Translations under genes and position numbers: made by a program
Shown here: positions 57,690 to 64,000 of the stretch, in pieces
Numbering within the stretch: the first letter of the stretch is position 1
How the letters are laid out: each line of letters opens with the position of its first letter
DNA from: Diospyros lotus
Lineage: Eukaryota; Streptophyta; Magnoliopsida; Ericales; Ebenaceae
NCBI RefSeq assembly: GCF_014633365.1
Contig: NC_068346.1
Coordinates: 19,055,030-19,119,029 of the forward strand
Reading direction: 5' to 3'
Length of the DNA: 64,000 nucleotides
The notes under the pieces: model-generated
Databases searched by the model: none
Told to the model about the DNA's origin: nothing
Seen by the model: the letters and a program-made list of their open reading frames with translations, nothing else

Positions 57690-59608
57690 GTTTCCTCTAC
57701 CTAGAATGATGGTCAAACAAAGGGTGAGTCACAAGACTCAGCAAGCTCAAGAAAGAAAGGGCAACTAGTTAAGGATAGACTATTTCCCAACATCCCATGC
57801 AATTCACGCCAATGCAGCAACATACCATGTCATGTTCAATATGTGTCTTATCTCTAACTGCATAAATATAAAGTAAACTGCACATAGAGGGTCCTTGGGG
57901 CCCATATAAGATACACACAATGGTGCCCAAGTCCCGCATGCAAACCTGTTAACAACCCATTATAGGCTACCGTAATATCAATCCTAACATACCTACTTAT
58001 TATTTAATTTGGTTTTTCTTGTTATAACCTGCCTTTCCTATCATCATCATAATATAACATAACATGTCATAACTTGATGTTGTCATGGCCCTCTCCATGG
58101 GCTTACGCATCGATGTGGGCTGCACCCACCTCTCAGAGTCACTCATCCTCATCATGTAAACAAATAAGAAATACAATGGCATCTGCAACAAAAATGTGAT
58201 GACAAGGCCCCCATAAACCAAACATCAGGCCATGCTACGCCTACATAGGAATACACATATGCGAAATGCTCTAAATACATATGCTCTCCTAAGGTACCCA
58301 AGTTAGCTCTTAGACCAATCGACTCATATTAATGTGCACGCATCCCTTCACACATAAAGCATGTCCCCCAATGATTGCAACCCGATCCCCATGCAACACA
58401 CAACATCGTGATATACACACACCAAGGTGAGTAGCTGACGATACCAGCTCTCCTGGCCCGTTTAAAGCTTATCGCAACAGCAGATAACTAACGCTCATAC
58501 ATCCAGTCATCGGCTGCTACGACCCCACTGTCAATAGTCAGTGGCTTTGTACCCACACCCTTAGACATACATAGACAACGCCAAACTTATATACCTTAAA
58601 CTTAACATTTTGTAACCTTTTCCCCATGACTTCCCATGCACTGCCAACATAAACATCAGTATACCATTCTTGCTTTTTATCCCTTCCCATACATAGGAAA
58701 CCACCTCAACATTCATATTACTAAATATTACATCTTCCTCATTTAAACCCTTTACCCAACCCAATAAGATCATATCTAACTCATCTAAGAACCTAGCCCA
58801 ACAGGTTCGGCATTATTCCCAAAGGAAAGCAAAGCAATACAAAGCCCCCTGACTGACGTAAGAAATGACACCAAGGAATCATTTACTTAGGCTATTTCAT
58901 CACCAATAGACCCATTATTAACATATAAGTTATGGAATGGTTTCCATGCAGATTATCATTATTAATGCGTGGAATCGAGTCATGGTGATGGAGGGATTAA
59001 AATATGAAAAACTACGAAGACTTTTGCATGAAGTTCAAAACATGAGGAGAGGGTTTGGAGCTTGCCTTTACTTGGCCTATTCTTGTCTTTCTTGCGCTCT
59101 CGCTACGAAGTAAAACGTTTTACAATAAGTAGTAAGATTACGGCTCAAAATAACTAAATTTAACTATGAAAAATGTATGATTTAAACATACGAAGTTCCT
59201 AATAATTCCACCCACTTACTAGACTACTTAAACCATAGAATAATCTTCAAAACCCCTTGATTTTCTCCATTTTCTTCCTTTTTCCATCACCGTTTGTGCC
59301 TCCCTCCTTCTTCCCTTTAATTCCTCTCATTTCCAACCCTTTGAATAGCCTTAAAATGGCTAAAAATTGGCCCAAATTCGCTTTTTAAAGGGCCTACCGT
59401 GCGAAGCTTGGCAATTAAGGCGAAATGGAAGGCCCAGAGCGCCCCACGTGGCACAGTCTATGATTGTCCCGTGGCACCCCCCATCTCCCTCGAAACGATA
59501 TCATTTTGGGGGTTCCTTGTGCTAAAAAAAATCCAACGAATTTCCTCGTAAGCGCTTGTTCCCCCTTTGCCTCAAACCCGCAGCGGTCACCTACACACAT
59601 GCACGTGC
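57690..59608. other. Segment of the outer LTR between two nested solo LTRs
   Basis: Sequence of the 44197-62544 LTR, with no gene recognised. The ORFs at 58000-58221 and 58561-58773 lack family signatures. Confidence 0.45.
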
Positions 59609-59613
59609 AACTG

Positions 59614-62192
59614 TGTAACACCCAATGTTACCGGTGTTAAAAGAATGAGAAAGAAAGTGAGAAAATTTCAAAAATGCCCATGAGAAGCTGTTGGATCCTT
59701 GAGATTGAGGGTGCCCTATGAGAGGGGTATTTTGGTAATTTGGATAGTGAAATCCAATAAAAAGGGTATTTTGATAAATTGGAAATAATTCCTATGTGGA
59801 ATTAGGTGAGTAAGTGAATTAAATCCCAATTTTGTAATTATGTGGAGATAAGGGATTAATAAATTCACAAAGGGTATTTTGGAATTTGGAATTTAATTCC
59901 ATAAAGGAATTTAATTATGGAAATAGGGAAAATGGTGAATATTGAATTATGTGAGAAAATAATTAATTTTCCCTAAATTTGGTGAATAAATGTGGGGATG
60001 CCACATGGATGGATGAGATTAAAGCTTGGAAGCCAAGAATGGTGTCATGGAGTGACACTTGGCAAGTGGTGGTCCAAGTTAAATGAAGAGTTAAATAAAT
60101 GTAAAAGAAATGATATTAGTCATTCTAGCATTTAATGAAGGCAATGATAATGTTGCTTAAAAAGAAAATGCAAAAGAAAAAGAAAATAGTCATGCATTAA
60201 TGGTTGGAAAATGGTAGCATTTAATTAATTCATTATGGAAATGAATTATGTCTCTCAAGTGGTCTTTCAAGTGATGGCATGAAATTAGTCCCCTTAAAAA
60301 TAAATGAGAAAAATAGCTATTTTGGCATGGAAGACTTGATCCAAGGGACGAGATTAAGTCTTGAAAATCTAATAGTTGAGATGATTCAAGAGAAGTGGCA
60401 TGGATTGCCACATGTAAAGGGATTTGAATGGTTGAGATCTAGTCTTCAAAAGTAAAAGAAATCTAATGGTGGAGGTTAAAGAAGACAAGAGCACATGGAT
60501 TGTGCTAGTTTGGAATGTGGGGATTTATTCTCATAAAGTGAAGGAAGATCCAAGGGTTAGGATCTAACCTTGAAGTTGTTAGAGATAAAAGGGTATTTGG
60601 AAGATGCTAAGTCTTCCATTTTTCATTTTGAATGGATTGCAAATGAAGAGAGAGAAAGGAAGAAGAAGAAAAAGAAGAAGAAGGAGAAGAAGAGAGGAAT
60701 GAGAAGAAGCCTAGAGGTAAGGTGTGAATTTATCTTATTCTCTTCATCTTTCTAAGGGGTTTTGAGTAATCCACTCTTTATTTTCTTTAAGAAGGTTTGG
60801 GAAAAATGGGAGAGTGGCCATGGAAGCTTGATGGAGCTTGAAGAACCTTGAAGGAAGCTAAAAAAATAAAAATAAAGGTAAGGGATGGCCCCATGGGAGG
60901 GTGGCCTTGCATGGTTGTAAGTATGTTTATAAACTTTTCATGTTGTATTAAGCATGCTCTTCATGTACATAATAGCTATGGCCATAGGGATTGTTAAGAT
61001 ACATGATGGAAAGGGGTAGGTTAAGGCTTCAAACCTTGAAAGGTTGTGAGAGCATGGAAGACCTAACTACATTTGCGTGCACATGCCATTACATGATTTA
61101 TGTTTATGTTCATACTTATTGCATAATCACCCTTATTGAGCTTAATAGCTCATGAGAAAGAGCAAGGCAAAGGGGGAAAGCTTATGGATGAATGAGAAGT
61201 TTCAAGGATGTGTTGTAATGGCTCGATAAAGCCTTAAGCTATATGTATTTTCATTTGTGTTGTATGTTGTATTAAGCATCAAGAGAGTGTATAAGCTTCA
61301 TTTAAAAAAAAAAAAAATTGAAGTTGGGGTGTATATTTATTGATTTTTAATTCTGAAATTTTTGAATAAATTTGGCCTAGCATAGAACCCAAAGTGTGAG
61401 ACTTGAAGGAAAGATGTATTTTTGCCTAGTGTGAAAGGCATCTAGTTGGATAAATTCTTGAGGGTTTTTGGAGGCCAAATTTTGGAATTAGGAGCCATAT
61501 ATTTCAGAAATGAGATCTGGAGAGTTTGGAAAAAAAAAAAAAAAAAAGAAAGCTGAAGAGTAGCAGGGGCCAGCAGTCGGCCGCGGGCGGCCAACCGCGC
61601 CCAGGCAGGCAGGCGCGCGCGGGCGGGCGCGCGCGTGGCATGCGCGGCCAGCCCGCGCGGCCAGCAACTAGCGGGGCCCTGTTCGGGCCCCGGGCGTGCC
61701 AGCGGACCCCGCCGGCCAATTTTTTTAAAAAATTGGAAAAATTTGGGAATTTGGGGGCATTTCTTCATTGAATTTGGGCCCCGGAGGAATTTTCAAAATA
61801 AAGGAATTTTTCGGGCATTTTGGAGAATAATGCCGAAATTTTGGAAAATTCAAAATGATGAGTTTTTCCTCCAAAATTGGTAATCAATCAATGGATTGGT
61901 TTAAATGGTGAATCATGGAGCCCGGTAAAATTCTTGGATGGAAAAGAATTAAATATAAATAAGAAATGGCGGTTGGGCATTTTCATGAGTTTTCCTTTTT
62001 AGCCAACGTGGTGTGGTTAAAGTCCATTTCCACTAATGAATCCTGGGGATAAGGAAAGGGAAAGATGAGCCTAGTTCCCACCTAGGGCATTTCATCTTGA
62101 AACATGGTCTACCCTTCACCTAAGGCCAGGCAGATGGACAATTTGGGTAATTGTTCACTAGTAACACCCGTAAGTGGGAGCGGGGCATTACA
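59614..62192 (+). mobile_element. Large solo LTR (copy 'c', 2579 bp)
   Basis: Starts TGTAACACCCAATGTTACCG and ends GGAGCGGGGCATTACA, flanked by AACTG on both sides (59609-59613, 62193-62197). On the plus strand it has a GAA-rich tract (60650-60710) directly followed by a splice-donor-like CTAGAG|GTAAGG at 60716/60717, the same layout as copy 'b' in reverse. It contains a very GC-rich patch at 61556-61722. Confidence 0.88.
61556..61722. other. GC-rich, CpG-dense island inside solo LTR 'c'
   Basis: About 165 bp dominated by GCGCGCGCGGGCGGGCGCGC-like sequence, in an otherwise AT-rich element. A poly-A run (61531-61548) precedes it. ORFs across it have no recognisable domain. Confidence 0.8.
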
Positions 62193-62197
62193 AACTG

Positions 62198-62544
62198 CCC
62201 ACGCCAGCAGCTTCCCTCAACCTATATACTCCACCAACTAATCTTAATGTGACTTCCCACTGCTTCTTTGAAATTACACCAACACCCCAAACTTCTGGGA
62301 ACCAGCACTTACGCCCTCTTTAATAATTACACTTACACCCCGAAACTTCGGGAAAATCCCAATTACACCCAAATTAATAATTTCATAAATATTCCAAAAA
62401 TAAAATAATTAATTGTCTTGATTTCCCATTTCCTCAAAAAAACATAAATAAATATTTTCTCTAAAATCTCCAAATATTCTATAATAACCCCAAATATCGG
62501 AATTAATGATCGTTATTTATCTCCCAAAATTCTAGGATGTTACA
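62198..62544. other. Terminal segment of the outer solo LTR
   Basis: Contains three ACACCCCRAACTTC/ACACCC repeats near 62275-62370 and ends GGATGTTACA followed by the target duplication GTTTA. Confidence 0.6.
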
Positions 62545-62549
62545 GTTTA

Positions 62550-63267
62550 ATTTTAATTTCACTTTTATTCCATTGTAAAAGTAGTTTATAATGAATAAAA
62601 AAGAGAGGATTCAACTGATGGAGGCACGACATGGAGCAGAGTCGTCAAAGACGAAACAATCGAGAAAACGAAGGCCTTATGTAAAAGGGTTATGCTTGTA
62701 ATAGTTATAAGCAGTTTTCTTTTATTATACCCACATATACACGGCACGATTCCAATGGCTAGAATTATGCCTAGAATGCATGTTTTAGTCTATGACCATA
62801 TCGACTATTTTTTATGCAATGTTTATTTATGTAGTTGATGTATGATTAAAACATTGTATGTGAAAAGTGAAACCTAATAACAAAGACCGAAAATCTCCCA
62901 TATTTGTAAAATTAAATTGTAGCCAGTTAGACCTTAAGAGTTAAGATAATTTGATCGGGGCTTTCCATCACGGTAGAAATTGGGGTATTTTGATTCGTGT
63001 GTTGATCGACTATGGATACATAGGGGTTGCACATTGGTTAAAATATCTTAATTTCTATTTAATATTTGATGAGACATGGATGCACAAATATCGAGACCCA
63101 AGAAACTATTATGTGAGTGAATTGATATTCAACTATGTAGACTTGTCAGCGTAATGGTATGATTTAACTATGTTCAATTGTCAAGAAACTATTATGTGAG
63201 GTACATTGGACTGGGAGCTAAAATAAAATATTTGAGCCATACATGAGATGTATTGGACAAGAGTTGT
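62550..63267 (+). other. Continuation of the copia-type internal region
   Basis: Joins to 44191 once the large solo LTR is removed. A short repeat AAGAAACTATTATGTGAG occurs twice (63100 and 63183). The 67-codon ORF at 62951-63154 matches no family that I recognise. Confidence 0.35.
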
Positions 63268-64000
63268 TGTAACACCCCGTCCTATACAGGCGTGTCACTA
63301 TAAGGAAATTCCCGGGGTTTCTTTTTTTTTTTTTTTTCCTCCAAGTCCGTTTCTTGCGGCGCCGTGAGCACAATCTTCACATGCAGATGAAACACTCATC
63401 GCAAAACTACAGCCGGCACCTGCAGTGATTCAAGAACAATCTTCACATGCAGATATAAACCCCGAGAGTTCCAGTCTTGCTCGTTTAATTAACAATAACA
63501 TAATCATAACTGAACGAGACGATATAAACACAGTGGAATACTTAAGCATCAGAATGACGTGGCCTACCATGTGTTACACATAAGATGTTTCTACACTGGT
63601 ATATATATATAACACTGTTACTAACAATTACAACACCGTCGAGCGATTGCTCATACATATAACATAGTAAATATCAGTGCTCCCAAAATAGTACAACAAC
63701 TGTCAGATAAACACCACCGGCTCACCGGCCGTGTCCTCAACCTCGCAGTTGTCCCTGACTGGAACGTTGAATGTTCCAGGGGCATAACCCATGTTAGATG
63801 ATAAACCATCTAAGTGAAGGCATGAAACAGTTTATACAATGCATGAAAGACACACGAGCATGGCATACTGAACGACAACATGCAAAACACGTTTAACTTG
63901 AGAGATATCCCTGACATACTTAATCCCTCGAATGCCCCACTGTGACACCCGTTCACCTGGTTTAACGTTAATCCCTCGGGTGCACCGTCGTGACACCCAT
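63268..64000. mobile_element. Start of another large LTR-like repeat, cut by the window edge
   Basis: Starts TGTAACACCCCGTCCTATACAGGCGTG and contains GGAACGTTGAATGTTCCAGG with an ATCTAAGTGAAGGC tail (63760-63825), the block seen in copies 'a' (12385) and 'b' (55300). No second end is visible. Confidence 0.65.

Larger units (their letters stand above)
44197..62544. mobile_element. Large solo LTR (outer, ~2.6 kb net) hosting several nested elements
   Basis: Starts TGTAACGATCCACCTCC and ends TTCTAGGATGTTACA, flanked by GTTTA on both sides (44192-44196, 62545-62549). Its own sequence is 44197-44400, 54824-54938, 57690-59613 and 62198-62544, once the Mutator-like element and the two solo LTRs at 54939 and 59614 are removed. 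The TGTAAC...GTTACA ends match the other large LTRs here. No coding domain seen, so solo LTR is the simplest reading. Confidence 0.8.

Noticed and set aside
61442..61883. Overlapping ORFs across the GC-rich patch
   Set aside because: Open on both strands because of GC-rich composition; no domain or codon pattern.

Overview
This window is repeat-dense nuclear DNA from a flowering plant, probably a eudicot with a large genome. I see Ty3/gypsy and Ty1/copia retrotransposons with plant-type primer sites (tRNA-Asp and tRNA-Met complements), a 5S-bearing Cassandra TRIM, CACTA, hAT and Mutator-like elements and a tRNA-derived SINE. I find no ordinary multi-exon host gene, no rRNA or tRNA gene and no CRISPR array. 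The only host-like coding sequence is a LOG-type cytokinin-activating enzyme ORF and an adjacent unrecognised 181-residue ORF, both apparently carried inside a retrotransposon.

Left part (1-11712): an Athila-like Ty3/gypsy element on the minus strand. Its 5' LTR is 9737-11712, the tRNA-Asp primer site follows, and an unbroken 1832-residue Gag-Pol occupies 4115-9613. Downstream in the same sense lie the 181-residue ORF and the intronless LOG-like ORF. The 3' LTR is beyond the left edge.

Middle part (11713-39896): a series of older elements. In order: a ~2.4 kb LTR-like repeat split by a four-LTR Cassandra array (13167-14504); a minus-strand Tat-like remnant with a degenerate ~55 bp tandem repeat; a copia RNase H fragment split by a solo LTR (21651-23103); a decayed copia LTR plus gag (24114-26673) split by a hAT-like MITE; a Mutator-like MITE; a SINE; a 1.17 kb tandem duplication whose second copy holds a 384 bp solo LTR; and a diverged copia-type LTR split by another solo LTR (36440-37991).

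Right part (39897-64000): nested insertions. A copia-type LTR (39897-43134) is split by a CACTA element, itself split by a solo LTR. Its internal region is split by a large solo LTR (44197-62544, target duplication GTTTA). That LTR contains a Mutator-like element (about 44401-54823) and two further ~2.6 kb solo LTRs. The Mutator-like element contains a gag-only Tat-like element (45233-52618, target duplication ATAAC) with a 48 bp minisatellite, and one more solo LTR (52794-54342). Most boundaries were set by matching TG...CA ends and exact target-site duplications read directly from the sequence, which gives a relative order of insertions.
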